From assembly GCF_015291705.1 (NCBI RefSeq), contig NZ_CP030050.1:8432001-8496000 (forward strand): 64,000 nucleotides of DNA, in the 5' to 3' direction. A program made the translations under genes and the position numbers. The notes under the pieces were generated by a model, which made no database searches, was not told the DNA's origin, and worked only from the letters and a program-made list of their open reading frames with translations. The DNA comes from Bradyrhizobium arachidis. GTDB lineage: Bacteria; Pseudomonadota; Alphaproteobacteria; Rhizobiales; Xanthobacteraceae. The number at the start of each line of letters is the position of its first letter. Position 1 is the first letter of the stretch. Positions 18,384 through 27,109 of this stretch are shown here, piece after piece.

Positions 18384-19279
18384 ATCCTCCGCGCCGCCAC
18401 CGATCCGAACAGCCCGTAGGGACGGATCAGGAGAACGACAAGCATCGCGGCATAGGGCGCGACGGCATCCAGCGACGGCGCCAGATAGATCGCGAGCACG
18501 CGCGCCAGGCCGACGATCAGCGAGGCCAGGGCGGCCCCCTCGATCTGTCCGAGACCGCCGATCGCCGCCACGGCAAAAGCAAGCACCATCGTATCGGCTC
18601 CGAGCCCCGGGGCGATGCCGGACGTCGGCGTCGCCAGCGCGCCGCCCAATGCTGCCAGGAACACGCCGAGTGAGAGCGCCAGAATGAAGATCCGGTTGGT
18701 GTCGATACCAATCGACTGCGCCATCTCGCGATCAGTAACCACGGCCGTGATCAGGCGCCCCAGCCGGGTGTGGTTGATCAAGAGCCGCAGGCCGATGACG
18801 ACGAGGAACGCCATCCCAACCAGGAGGATCTGGTAGTTGAGATAGACGACGCCACCGATAGAGGTGGTCCCGAGCAATCGCATCGGCGCGTCTTCGTAGA
18901 AGGATTGCACGCCAAAGATCACGCGCTGCAGATCCTCCAGGATGAGGAACAGCCCGAACGTGATCAGGATCTGCACGGCCTCCGACTTGCCATAGGTCCA
19001 GCGGACCAGCCCCCGTTCGATCAACGGACCGAAGATCGCCGCAACGCACACGGCGCTGAACAGGAGCGCCGCGAACGATAGATAAGGATTGAGCTGCCGG
19101 CTCGCGATGAACAGGCAGATCGAGGCCGCGACATAGCCGCCGATCGAATAGAGGCTGCCGTGGGCAACATTGAGGACTCGCAGCACGCTGAAGACGAGCG
19201 TCAGGCCGACCGCCGCGAAGAAGATCAACGCGGCGCTCGCGAGGCTGTCCAGCAGCAAGGGGATGATTGCATTCAACAT
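18380..19279 (-). CDS. HAAT-type ABC transporter permease (LivH-like)
   Basis: 299 residues, polytopic. The LivH hallmark ALTLVFSVLRVLNVAHG-type segment (here GLTLVFSVLRVLNVAHGS) lies near residue 25, and IGGLGQIEGA near 245. It begins 48 bases after the binding-protein gene and overlaps livM by four bases. It is the second half of the permease dimer in the operon. Confidence 0.9.
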   Translation of the reverse strand: MLNAIIPLLLDSLASAALIFFAAVGLTLVFSVLRVLNVAHGSLYSIGGYVAASICLFIASRQLNPYLSFAALLFSAVCVAAIFGPLIERGLVRWTYGKSEAVQILITFGLFLILEDLQRVIFGVQSFYEDAPMRLLGTTSIGGVVYLNYQILLVGMAFLVVIGLRLLINHTRLGRLITAVVTDREMAQSIGIDTNRIFILALSLGVFLAALGGALATPTSGIAPGLGADTMVLAFAVAAIGGLGQIEGAALASLIVGLARVLAIYLAPSLDAVAPYAAMLVVLLIRPYGLFGSVAARRI

Positions 19280-19327
19280 CGGCCTGAGCCTTGCGTTGTT
19301 GGCGTCGAGTGAAACGCGATCGCGGGC

Positions 19328-20716
19328 CTATTTGTAGCTTCCAGGCTTCGGCAGACCTTTTGCGAACTCGGGCTTGAGCGTCGCGATCCAGGCCAGCGGA
19401 TCCTGGCCCGCCTGCGGCATCAGGCTGTCGCCCTTGTAGCGGACCATGTCGCCGATCACGGGAAACTGCTGCCCCGGCGTCTTCGCGGTGACGCCGACGA
19501 TCTGGTCGACGAGACCGTCATTGTCGGCGCGCGTCTGCGCGGTGCCGGTCAAGGTCCCGACCTTGCTCCCCTTCATGGCGTCGGCGAGCTCGGCGCGCGT
19601 CGGCCATTTGCCGCCGTTCTTCTGCATCGCAGTGTTGTAGGCCGCCTTCACGTAGATCAGCGCGTTGGCCATCTTGATCGACGGGAATACCGGATATTCG
19701 CCGAAGCGCGCCTTGTAGGCGTCGGCAAACTTCACCGTCTCGGGCTTGGCCTTGGCGTCCGGCGACATCCACCAGCCGTCGCCGAGAACGCCGACGATCA
19801 CGCCGTCGGGCAACGGCACGCGTTGCAGTACGGTCTCGCCGAGTGCCAGGATCACCTGACTGCTCGTGAAGACACCGCGCGGCGCAGCCTGGCGAACGAA
19901 GTTCTCGAGGTCCGCGCCCCAGAGATTGGAGAAGACGACGTCCGGTCGCGCGGTGGCGAGCCGGGAAATCTCGGTCTGGTAGTTCGGCGAGCCGAGCTTC
20001 GGATAGAGTTCGGCGACGATCTCGACGTCCGGCTTCAACGCCTTCAGCGCGGCGATGAAAATCTTGGCCGCGTCATGGCCGAACGCATAGTCCGGATTGA
20101 TGATCGCAATCGTCTTCACGTCCGGTTTGCGGTCCAGCAGGTAGATCGCGTAGGCGATGAATTCAGGCACCGTGTTGCCGTTGGGGCGGAACACATATTT
20201 GCTCTTGCCGTCGATCAGCAACTGATGGGTGTCGCAGTTCCAGCCCACGGTGGGAACCTCGAGCTGCTCGGCGAGCGGCGCCAGCGCCAGGCAATTCGCG
20301 CTCGACAACGCGGCAACCATGACCTGGTTCTTCGCGTCCCCGGCGAGCCGCCGATACTCCGCGATCACGCCCTGCGCGCCCTGCGCCTCGTCGACATAGG
20401 TCGCGCTGACCGGCACGCCCCCGATGCCGCCCGCAGCATTGATCTCGTCGATCATGAGATCGGCCGCGTTCTTGCCCGGCATGCCGTAGGCCGCAGCGGG
20501 GCCCGACGTGAACGTGAAGATGCCGAGCCCCAACGAGCTCGGCTTCTCCTGTGCGGCGACCGGCGAGGCGACCACGACGCCGAGTGCGAGCGCGCCGGCA
20601 AGACCGTCCACCACCAATCGAAGATTGGCCTGCGGCAAGCCTCGATCCAGCCGGAACGGCAACTCAAGTGACGAGAGCCAACGCGCAACGACGATGGAGA
20701 CACCTTTGAACGTCAT
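19328..20716 (-). CDS. HAAT-type ABC transporter substrate-binding protein
   Basis: 462 residues from ATG 20716, chosen because AGGGGAAG lies just before it; an upstream ATG at 20773 overlaps the cupin gene. The long N-terminal leader contains a hydrophobic export segment ending VASPVAAQ at about residue 55. The periplasmic type I binding-protein fold follows (GIFTFTSGPAAAYG, AADLMIDEINAAGG). It captures the substrate for the LivHMGF transporter encoded directly downstream. The ligand is unknown; operon content suggests an aromatic or amide compound. Confidence 0.88.
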   Translation of the reverse strand: MTFKGVSIVVARWLSSLELPFRLDRGLPQANLRLVVDGLAGALALGVVVASPVAAQEKPSSLGLGIFTFTSGPAAAYGMPGKNAADLMIDEINAAGGIGGVPVSATYVDEAQGAQGVIAEYRRLAGDAKNQVMVAALSSANCLALAPLAEQLEVPTVGWNCDTHQLLIDGKSKYVFRPNGNTVPEFIAYAIYLLDRKPDVKTIAIINPDYAFGHDAAKIFIAALKALKPDVEIVAELYPKLGSPNYQTEISRLATARPDVVFSNLWGADLENFVRQAAPRGVFTSSQVILALGETVLQRVPLPDGVIVGVLGDGWWMSPDAKAKPETVKFADAYKARFGEYPVFPSIKMANALIYVKAAYNTAMQKNGGKWPTRAELADAMKGSKVGTLTGTAQTRADNDGLVDQIVGVTAKTPGQQFPVIGDMVRYKGDSLMPQAGQDPLAWIATLKPEFAKGLPKPGSYK

Positions 20717-20769
20717 GATTTCGCTTCCCCTAAGCCGGTCGAATGATGTTGTGCAGCAGCGATCCGGAA

Positions 20770-21150
20770 TCACACCGGATCGAAATAGTGAATCTCCAGA
20801 AGCAGGCAGCCGTTCACGGACTTGAACGGCCCATGCGGCGCATGCGGCGGCCGGCAGGCGTAGGTATTCGGCGGGAAGCTCTTGCCGCCCTCGCCGTTCG
20901 CATCGTTGCCGACGATCAGGTCACCCGAGACGAGATAGACCTCCTCCCAATACTCGTGGGAGAACGGCGCCGTGGTGTAGACTCCCGGCGCGAAGCGAAG
21001 CAGCCGGGTCCGCGTCCCGCCGCGTTTCTCCTCGTCGAGGCCACCCGAGATGATCTTCTGCTGGATGCCGGCTGGATAACCTGCCGGCACTTCCCAACCG
21101 GTGGTCATGTCGAGCGTGTAGAATTCGTCGTGCTTCTTGTTGACGGGCAT
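20770..21150 (-). CDS. Small cupin-domain protein
   Basis: 126 residues, a single cupin barrel: the metal-type motif around FSHEYWEEVYLVSGD and the second motif around PPHAPHGPF supply His and Glu ligands. Such proteins act as dioxygenases, isomerases or ligand sensors. It lies 15 bases after the monooxygenase gene and 53 bases before the binding-protein gene, inside the catabolic operon. A ring-cleavage or isomerisation step, or a cofactor role for the monooxygenase, is possible; sequence alone cannot decide. Confidence 0.78.
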   Translation of the reverse strand: MPVNKKHDEFYTLDMTTGWEVPAGYPAGIQQKIISGGLDEEKRGGTRTRLLRFAPGVYTTAPFSHEYWEEVYLVSGDLIVGNDANGEGGKSFPPNTYACRPPHAPHGPFKSVNGCLLLEIHYFDPV

Positions 21151-21165
21151 GAGCTGTCTCCTGAT

Positions 21166-22635
21166 TCAGGCGGCTTTGCTGGCGGTCGAGACGCCGTTGA
21201 GGTCGTAGGAATCGAGCATGGTCTGGACCAGACGGTCGGCGCCGGCCCAGTCGTAGGTGCGATAGGAGTGACCCTTGGTGACGAAGGTCGCGCCGGCGTA
21301 GAACATCTCGTATTGCTGGTGGCGAGAGCCGAACTCGGAGCCCACGGCATCCCAGGCAAGCTTGTAGAACTTCACGCGGTCATGCGAATTGGCCTTCGGC
21401 GACTGCTGGGTCTTGCCGATCAGGCCCGCGATCTCCGCGTTGTCGAAGTCCGCGACCGACGAGGGCAGCATGATCATGCCGCCGCCGGCGAGCTCGCGAA
21501 GCGTGTTGATGACATGAGCATAGAGCTGCTGTGTCAGCACTTGCGCCGAATACAGCGTGTGCCGGTCGGGGATGAAATAGGGACCGGCCTGCGCGCCCTT
21601 CGCCTCCATCGCCGCCACCAGCGCGTCGACCATGCCGGTCTCCGCCGCGAGCTGGCCGAGCATTTCGCGTACCTGCGGGAACTGGGTGACGCCGTTCATG
21701 TCGGCGGTGCGATGCGCAAGGCCGGTCAGGAATTTGAGCTTCACGCTCAACCGCACCATCGCCTGGTAGTTCTGATAGACGTGGCAAGGCGTCGCGTGAA
21801 ACTGCTTCTGGCACATTTCGACGTTGCCTTCGATGAAGACGCGGTCCCACGGAACCTTCACGTCGTCGAAATAGAGAACCGAGTCGTTCTCGTCGAAACG
21901 GCTCGACAAGGGATTGTCGAACACGGCGCCCGCTGCATCCTCGTAGGACTTGCGCGACAACATCTTCAGGCCCTTCGTGTTCATCGGAATCGCGAAGGAC
22001 ATCGCATAACGCTCTTCGCCCGGACGCATCGGTTGGATGGTCGTGACGAAGACCTCGTCGGCCACCACGCCTCCGGTGGCGAGCATCTTGGCGCCGCGGA
22101 TCGTGATCCCTTCGGCGTCGCGATCGACGACACCGGCGGTGAGGAACGGATCGGCCTGTTCGGCCGCACCCTTCGAACGATCCGCCTGGGGATTGATGAT
22201 GACGTAGGTGAGGTAGAGGTCCTTGTCGCGGGCGTAGCGGTAGTAGCTCTCGAGCGCGCCGGCGCGCGCGGGATCATGGGCCTGGAAGACGTCGAGTCCC
22301 ATGTAGAGCCCGGAGATACAGGAGGCGACATGGTCCGGGGCCCGGCCCATGAAGCCGGCATGCAGCGAGGCCCACGCCTCGAGCGCCTTTCGCCGCGTCA
22401 CGAGCTCGGCATAGGACGAGGGCAGCTGCCAGATGCGGTTGGCGCGGCCCGCCCCCGTATCGAACGTCATCAGCTCCGCATTCTCGGGCGCGCTCGCGAA
22501 GTCGAACAAGCCAGCCATGGAGCTGGCGAGATTGCGGAAGGCACGGTGCGTCGTGACATCGCCAACCGAGGCGCCGTTGATGTAGATGGTCCGGCCGTCC
22601 TTCAGGCCTGACAAATATTCCTTTGCGCTGCGCAT
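21166..22635 (-). CDS. FADH2-dependent aromatic monooxygenase, HpaB family
   Basis: 489 residues, the usual length for 4-hydroxyphenylacetate 3-monooxygenase oxygenase components. The opening RSAKEYLSGLKDGRTIYING and later segments (GLYMGLDVFQAHDPARAG, LYFDDVKVPWDRVFIEGN) match the acyl-CoA-dehydrogenase-like HpaB fold. It hydroxylates an aromatic or heteroaromatic ring using O2 and reduced flavin supplied by the reductase encoded 21 bases upstream. HpaB relatives also act on pyrrole-2-carboxylate and chlorophenols, so the substrate stays open. Confidence 0.87.
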   Translation of the reverse strand: MRSAKEYLSGLKDGRTIYINGASVGDVTTHRAFRNLASSMAGLFDFASAPENAELMTFDTGAGRANRIWQLPSSYAELVTRRKALEAWASLHAGFMGRAPDHVASCISGLYMGLDVFQAHDPARAGALESYYRYARDKDLYLTYVIINPQADRSKGAAEQADPFLTAGVVDRDAEGITIRGAKMLATGGVVADEVFVTTIQPMRPGEERYAMSFAIPMNTKGLKMLSRKSYEDAAGAVFDNPLSSRFDENDSVLYFDDVKVPWDRVFIEGNVEMCQKQFHATPCHVYQNYQAMVRLSVKLKFLTGLAHRTADMNGVTQFPQVREMLGQLAAETGMVDALVAAMEAKGAQAGPYFIPDRHTLYSAQVLTQQLYAHVINTLRELAGGGMIMLPSSVADFDNAEIAGLIGKTQQSPKANSHDRVKFYKLAWDAVGSEFGSRHQQYEMFYAGATFVTKGHSYRTYDWAGADRLVQTMLDSYDLNGVSTASKAA

Positions 22636-22656
22636 CGCGGTTTCTCCGGTTCGAAA

Positions 22657-23175
22657 CTAGTAGTGAATGGGAAGCGGCCAAGTCGGCTCGCGCTGGGTTT
22701 CATCGATGAGATCGCGGTATCGGCCGCGAAAGAAGATCAGGGGAGCGGCTGCCTCCGAGCGGCTCGCGTGTCGAACGACACGGACGACGAAGATGACGTG
22801 GTCGCCGCCGTCATAATTGGCGTAGGGCGCGCACTCGAAATGCGCCATCGCGCCCGAGATCAGCGGCGCCTCGGCATGGCCGACCGACGTCTTCACCTGG
22901 TCCCATTTGTTCGAGAGAGCGCGCGCGAACTGGTTGGAGATGGCTTCCTGGTCCCGCGCCAGGATGTTCACGGCAAAGCCCTTGGCATCCAGCATCGCGG
23001 GCAGGCTGCGCGCCTTGCGATCGACACTGAAGAGAACGAGCGGCGGATCAAGCGAGACCGAATTGAACGAGCTCATGGTCATGCCAATCAGCTCTTCGCC
23101 CTTGCCGCGCGCGGTCACCACCGCCACGCCGGTGGCGAATTCGCCGAGAGCACGCCTGAATGCACGATCCTCCAT
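22657..23175 (-). CDS. Flavin reductase (HpaC-like) partner of the monooxygenase
   Basis: 172 residues. The flavin reductase pattern is clear: AFRRALGEFATGVAVVTA near the N-terminus, MTMSSFNSVSLDPPLVLFSV, then FAVNILARDQEAISNQFA. It supplies FADH2 or FMNH2 to the HpaB-type oxygenase. It is the first gene of the operon; GGGAG precedes ATG 23175, and a good promoter with an overlapping MarR-type operator lies just upstream. Confidence 0.9.
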   Translation of the reverse strand: MEDRAFRRALGEFATGVAVVTARGKGEELIGMTMSSFNSVSLDPPLVLFSVDRKARSLPAMLDAKGFAVNILARDQEAISNQFARALSNKWDQVKTSVGHAEAPLISGAMAHFECAPYANYDGGDHVIFVVRVVRHASRSEAAAPLIFFRGRYRDLIDETQREPTWPLPIHY

Positions 23176-23204
23176 GGACTCCCGCCTCGTCGCCTCGCAC
23201 CTGA

Positions 23205-23233
23205 TTTATAATTCTCAGGTAGCTTTCTGACAA
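23205..23233 (-). promoter_or_regulatory. Sigma70-type promoter of the monooxygenase operon
   Basis: On the minus strand, TTGTCA (23228-23233) and TATAAA (23205-23210) are separated by exactly 17 bases, about 30 bases before the flavin reductase start. This is the best promoter match I saw in the window. Confidence 0.65.
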
Positions 23234-23238
23234 AGCTA
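23220..23238. promoter_or_regulatory. Candidate MarR operator
   Basis: TAGCTTT CTGAC AAAGCTA is a perfect 7-bp inverted repeat with a 5-bp centre. It covers the -35 box of the operon promoter and lies about 90 bases before the marR-type gene. Position and symmetry fit a MarR dimer that blocks RNA polymerase. Confidence 0.6.
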
Positions 23239-23329
23239 TTTAGGAATGTCAAGCCTACTTGCTGGGCGGGCGCATGCGTGCTTTTTAAGCAAGCTCGCAA
23301 TGCCATGATTTGGCGAGGAGATTGACCGC

Positions 23330-23935
23330 GTGACCGATGCACTCTTGACGGCGTCGAAACCCGAGCTGCTCGACAAGGAAGGAGACCGCACGCTTCGCGG
23401 GCTGCTCTACGACTATTTCGCGTTCGGACGCAGTCTGGAAGCCTGCCGCGAAATATTTGCGGGCTTTGTCGACCTGTCGCCCACCCAGTATCTGATCCTG
23501 ATCGCGATCAAGAATTCGACTGCGGAAGAACCGATGGGCGTGAATCAGGTCGCCGAACGGCTGTATCTGAGCGGCGCCTTCGTCACCAACGAGATCAACA
23601 AACTGGTGTCGGACGGCCTGCTCGAGAAAAGCCCCCATCCCGAAGACGGGCGGCGGGTGCAGCTTGCCCTCACCCAGCACGGAATGAGCCTATTGACCCG
23701 TCTTGCCGCCTTGCAGCGACCGGTCAACGACGCGCTATTTGGAATGCTGACGCGCGAGGAGTTCAAAATGCTGGCCCAACTGCTGTCCCGGCTTGCGTCA
23801 AACGCTGATAGCGCGTTGAAGCTGGCCGAACATGTGCAGGCTACGCTCAAATTGCAGGAGGATCAGCGGGCCTCCGCGGCGAGTCCGCCCGACTCCCGCA
23901 AGAAGCGGCGTGCAACGCGCCGCAACGGTCGATAA
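23330..23935 (+). CDS. MarR-family transcriptional regulator
   Basis: 201 residues from GTG 23330 with GAGGAG ten bases before it. The MarR winged helix is visible (SPTQYLILIAIKN, VNQVAERLYLSGAFVTNEIN, then the wing HPEDGRRVQLALT). The C-terminus is a basic tail (RKKRRATRRNGR). It is divergent from the ten-gene operon and probably represses it until an aromatic ligand binds, acting at the 23220-23238 palindrome. Confidence 0.88.
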   Translation: MTDALLTASKPELLDKEGDRTLRGLLYDYFAFGRSLEACREIFAGFVDLSPTQYLILIAIKNSTAEEPMGVNQVAERLYLSGAFVTNEINKLVSDGLLEKSPHPEDGRRVQLALTQHGMSLLTRLAALQRPVNDALFGMLTREEFKMLAQLLSRLASNADSALKLAEHVQATLKLQEDQRASAASPPDSRKKRRATRRNGR

Positions 23936-24023
23936 CGCCAATCCTAGGTTAGCGTTTTGCCTCATCCCGCAGCTCAATTAAGGCGGAAGATACGGAAAAC
24001 AGAAGCTGAAAGCTCAGACCAGC

Positions 24024-24172
24024 CGCACCAGTTTCGCACCAGAAGCAACCTGATCGAAACGCAACGAACGCGGACGAAATCAAACGAAAACGCAGCAAAA
24101 TCAACAACGCTGTTCAATATTCTCCCGCTCATAACGGTCTGGTTGCAGGTTCGAGTCCTGCCGGGCCCACCA
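24024..24172 (+). repeat. Element right end plus tRNA(CAU) attachment core, copy 2
   Basis: The core 24127-24172 is identical over 46 bp to copy 1, from the anticodon loop to CCA. The arm CGCACCAGTTTCGCACCAG at 24024-24042 is again exactly 103 bp before the core. The bases between arm and core differ from copy 1 but have the same length. This is the right boundary of the esterase/monooxygenase cassette. Confidence 0.82.
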
Positions 24173-24410
24173 AATAAGACCAACAACTTACAACGGCGCA
24201 TTTTTTACACGGCGCGTGCCCACAGAAACAATTGCCGCTGAAGCGGCACGCTTCCAGGTTAGCGATAAGGTGCGGAAAAGGGACGGCGCGGAGCGTCCGC
24301 GCGATTTCCGCCTGAACGCGAACTCGGACTTGCTCGATACTGTTGGCAGGTCTCAAAAGGGCGAGGCAGACTCCAGTCGAAAATGCTCGGGTCAGAAAGA
24401 AAGACGATCC

Positions 24411-25169
24411 CTAGCTATTCGCCCACTCCGCCGCCTGGCGCGCATACTGCTTCAGCATGAGCACGTCGAACCCGTAGACGAGGATGCGGTGACCGCGGCG
24501 GATGTTGCCCTGCGCCTGCTCGCGCGTGAGCGCGGATGCGCCGAGCGCGATACCGGCGTTCAGCACCACCTGCTCCACGTGCTTCACAGCGTCGAGCAGG
24601 ATTGGCGCGTCGAACTTGCCGGGCACGCCGAGCTCCGTCGAAAGGTCGAACGTCGCCACGATCATGTAGTCGATGCCCTCCACCTTGCAGATGTCCTCGA
24701 TATTGTCGACGGCGGCCTTGGTTTCGATCAGGAGACCGCACACCGTCTCGGACCCACGCTTCGGTAGATAGTCGTGCAGCTCGACGCCCCACCGCGAATG
24801 CGCGATGAACGGAGCCCAGCCGCGTCGCCCGTGCGGCGGATAGCGCGTCAATGCCACGCATTCGGCGGCCTCCGCGGCGGTGCGCACCAGCGGAAACATG
24901 ATGCCCTCGGCACCGGCGTCGAGCGCAGGCTTCACGCACGCTTCATCGCCCTTGACGACGCGCACCCATGGTGAGCAGGCGGTGCCCGCCGTGGCCGCGA
25001 TCATCGCATGTAGATTTTCCATGCCAATCGGGGCATGCTCCTGGTCGATCACCAGCCAGTCCGGCCCCGCCGCGGCGAGCGCCTGCGTCACGACGGCGGA
25101 CGGGATCACGCACAGATATCCGCCGAGCAGGTCCTTGGTCTTGTGGATACGGTCCTTCATGCTTGTCAT
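24411..25169 (-). CDS. HpcH/HpaI-family aldolase
   Basis: 252 residues from ATG 25169, chosen because AAGGGAA lies eight bases upstream; an ATG at 25280 would overlap the divergent regulator. Class II aldolase landmarks are present: catalytic His in DQEHAP, Arg in WVRVVKGD, metal ligand Glu in LLIETKAAV and Asp in IVATFDLS. The family cleaves 2-keto-3-deoxy or 4-hydroxy-2-oxo acids to pyruvate plus an aldehyde. It stands alone with a divergent CadC-like regulator inside a 2.9-kb cassette between attachment copies 2 and 3. Confidence 0.87.
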   Translation of the reverse strand: MTSMKDRIHKTKDLLGGYLCVIPSAVVTQALAAAGPDWLVIDQEHAPIGMENLHAMIAATAGTACSPWVRVVKGDEACVKPALDAGAEGIMFPLVRTAAEAAECVALTRYPPHGRRGWAPFIAHSRWGVELHDYLPKRGSETVCGLLIETKAAVDNIEDICKVEGIDYMIVATFDLSTELGVPGKFDAPILLDAVKHVEQVVLNAGIALGASALTREQAQGNIRRGHRILVYGFDVLMLKQYARQAAEWANS

Positions 25170-25280
25170 CGCAACGTTCCCTTGGCCATGCTTATCTTGT
25201 GACCCCAGCTTGCGGGTCGGTCGGTGCGAAGTCATGAAGCCGCGCTGAAGAATTTCGGAAATGATTTTGAATCGAGCCAT

Positions 25281-26840
25281 ATGATGACGACTAACTACCG
25301 GTTTGGCTCATTTCGACTTGATGAGGCCGCGGAAGCCCTCTTCCGCGGCACGGAGGTGACCGGGCTTGGACGCCGGCCCGTTGCGCTGCTGCGTGTGCTG
25401 GTGCAGCAAGCGGGCGCGCCGGTCTCCAAGGACGCGCTTATCGCGGCGGCCTGGAACGGACTTGCGGTCGAGGAGAGCAATCTGCCGGTGCAAATCGCGG
25501 CACTGCGACGGGTGCTCGCTGAGGAGCCGGGCGGCGAGACCTGGATCGAGACACTGCCCCGTCGTGGTTACCGCTTCGCCGGCCCGTCGGTCGCTGTCGA
25601 GGACGGGCCGGAACGTCTTGCGGCAGCTGCTGCTGCGCAGGTCGCAACCCGTCCATCAGGCGATCAGCCTTCGATCGCGGTGCTGCCGTTCGTGGAGTTC
25701 TCCTGCAATCCCAATCAGCAGCATTTCGGCGACGCGATCGCCAACGACATCATCACGGCGCTAACGCGCTTCCGCTGGTTCTTTGTCGTCGCGCGGCAAT
25801 CAAGCTTCGCATTCCGCGATTCAACGATCGACGTGCGCGAGATCGCGAACAGGCTCGGCGTGCGCTACGTGCTCGAAGGAAGCCACCGGCAAGCCGGCCA
25901 GCGCATGCGCATCACGGCGCAACTCATCGACGCCACGAGCGGTAGCCACATCTGGGCCGATCGCTACGAGCGCGACGTCGCGGACATCTTCGCGATCCAA
26001 GACGCCATCGCCGACAACGTCGTCGGCGCGATCGAACCGGAACTGCTCAAGACCGAGTCGCGTCAGCACGCTATGCAGACGGGCGGCATGACGGCATGGG
26101 ATCTTGTGCGCCGCGGCGTATGGTACTTCCACCACATCGCACCGGAAACTCATGCTGAGGCGCGCGATCTCTTCCGCGCTGCCGCGAAGCTTGAGCCGCG
26201 ATCGCCCGATCCGTACATCTGGCTTGCGCGTGTGTCCGGCGGAATCGCGCTATGGGGATGGAGCGAGGATCCCGAGCCCGTGTGCCAGGAGGGCCTGGCG
26301 GCGGCGCTCACCGCGATCAACCTCGACGAGAAGAACCCTTACGCCCACTACGGCCTCGCGATCACAAGCTGCGGGGCCAACCGACTAGAGCAAGCTGAAA
26401 GGGCCGCTGAGAAGGCGATCGAGCTCAGCCCGAGTTTTGCGCTAGCGTATCTCGTGCAGGGGATGGCGAGGCTTTACCTCGGCAAGGCCGCGGAGGCGAA
26501 GGCCGCCCTAAAGAACGGACTGCGGCTAAATTCGCACGACCCGCACAATTTCGTCTGGTTCGACCTGCTGGCTCTCGCGCACCTGTTTACCGGCGAGACC
26601 GCGCAGGCCGTCGAAGCCGCAACGCAGGCGCTGAAGATTCGGCCGGCGGCGCAGTTGACCCTTCAGGTCATGGCGGTCTGCGAGGCAGCAAGCGGCCGGA
26701 TGGACGAAGCAAGACAATATCTCGTTGCAGAGCAGACCTCCGCTCAATCCGCCGCGATCATTGGTCACCTCAGGGCGCGCAACCCGCTATGGCGCGAGCA
26801 AATCGACGGCCTGCTAAGGCAAGCGAGTGGCCGGCCATGA
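25281..26840 (+). CDS. CadC-like regulator: winged helix, TolB-like segment and TPR repeats
   Basis: 519 residues from ATG 25281 (an ATG follows immediately at 25284); the frame opens earlier at 25224. An OmpR-type winged helix covers the first 100 residues (RFGSFRLDEAAEALF to ETLPRRGYRFAG). A TolB/adenylyl-cyclase-associated segment follows (SIAVLPFVEF, YVLEGSHRQAGQRMRITAQ), then TPR-like helices. No membrane helix is evident, so it should act in the cytoplasm. It is divergent from the aldolase gene and probably controls it. Confidence 0.82.
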   Translation: MMTTNYRFGSFRLDEAAEALFRGTEVTGLGRRPVALLRVLVQQAGAPVSKDALIAAAWNGLAVEESNLPVQIAALRRVLAEEPGGETWIETLPRRGYRFAGPSVAVEDGPERLAAAAAAQVATRPSGDQPSIAVLPFVEFSCNPNQQHFGDAIANDIITALTRFRWFFVVARQSSFAFRDSTIDVREIANRLGVRYVLEGSHRQAGQRMRITAQLIDATSGSHIWADRYERDVADIFAIQDAIADNVVGAIEPELLKTESRQHAMQTGGMTAWDLVRRGVWYFHHIAPETHAEARDLFRAAAKLEPRSPDPYIWLARVSGGIALWGWSEDPEPVCQEGLAAALTAINLDEKNPYAHYGLAITSCGANRLEQAERAAEKAIELSPSFALAYLVQGMARLYLGKAAEAKAALKNGLRLNSHDPHNFVWFDLLALAHLFTGETAQAVEAATQALKIRPAAQLTLQVMAVCEAASGRMDEARQYLVAEQTSAQSAAIIGHLRARNPLWREQIDGLLRQASGRP

Positions 26841-27048
26841 AGTGCGCGCAAGTGGTGAACTTCGTCCGCCACGGGTCATGCGCGACCTACCCAGTGAGAT
26901 ACTGCTGCCGTATTGTGTTCCTTCAAGAACCCACTGATCAGCGTTCCGCATACCAGAAATCCCACAGAAACCCCGCGAACAAACATGCACGAGCACGAAA
27001 GGAAACGATGATCTCTGATTTCGTTGGATCTTTCCGTTAGCTCACTGC

Positions 27049-27094
27049 GCTCATAACGGTCTGGTTGCAGGTTCGAGTCCTGCCGGGCCCACCA
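27049..27094 (+). repeat. tRNA(CAU) attachment core, copy 3 (no arm)
   Basis: The same 46-bp core as copies 1 and 2, from GCTCATAACGG to CCCACCA. The CGCACCAG arm is absent at -103 and the flank is unrelated, so this copy was made by a different element or the flank was replaced. Confidence 0.8.
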
Positions 27095-27109
27095 ATGAAA
27101 TCAAACGGC

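Noticed and set aside
20743..22611. 622-residue plus-strand frame
   Set aside because: It is antisense to the monooxygenase and cupin genes, has no domain and arises from high GC content.
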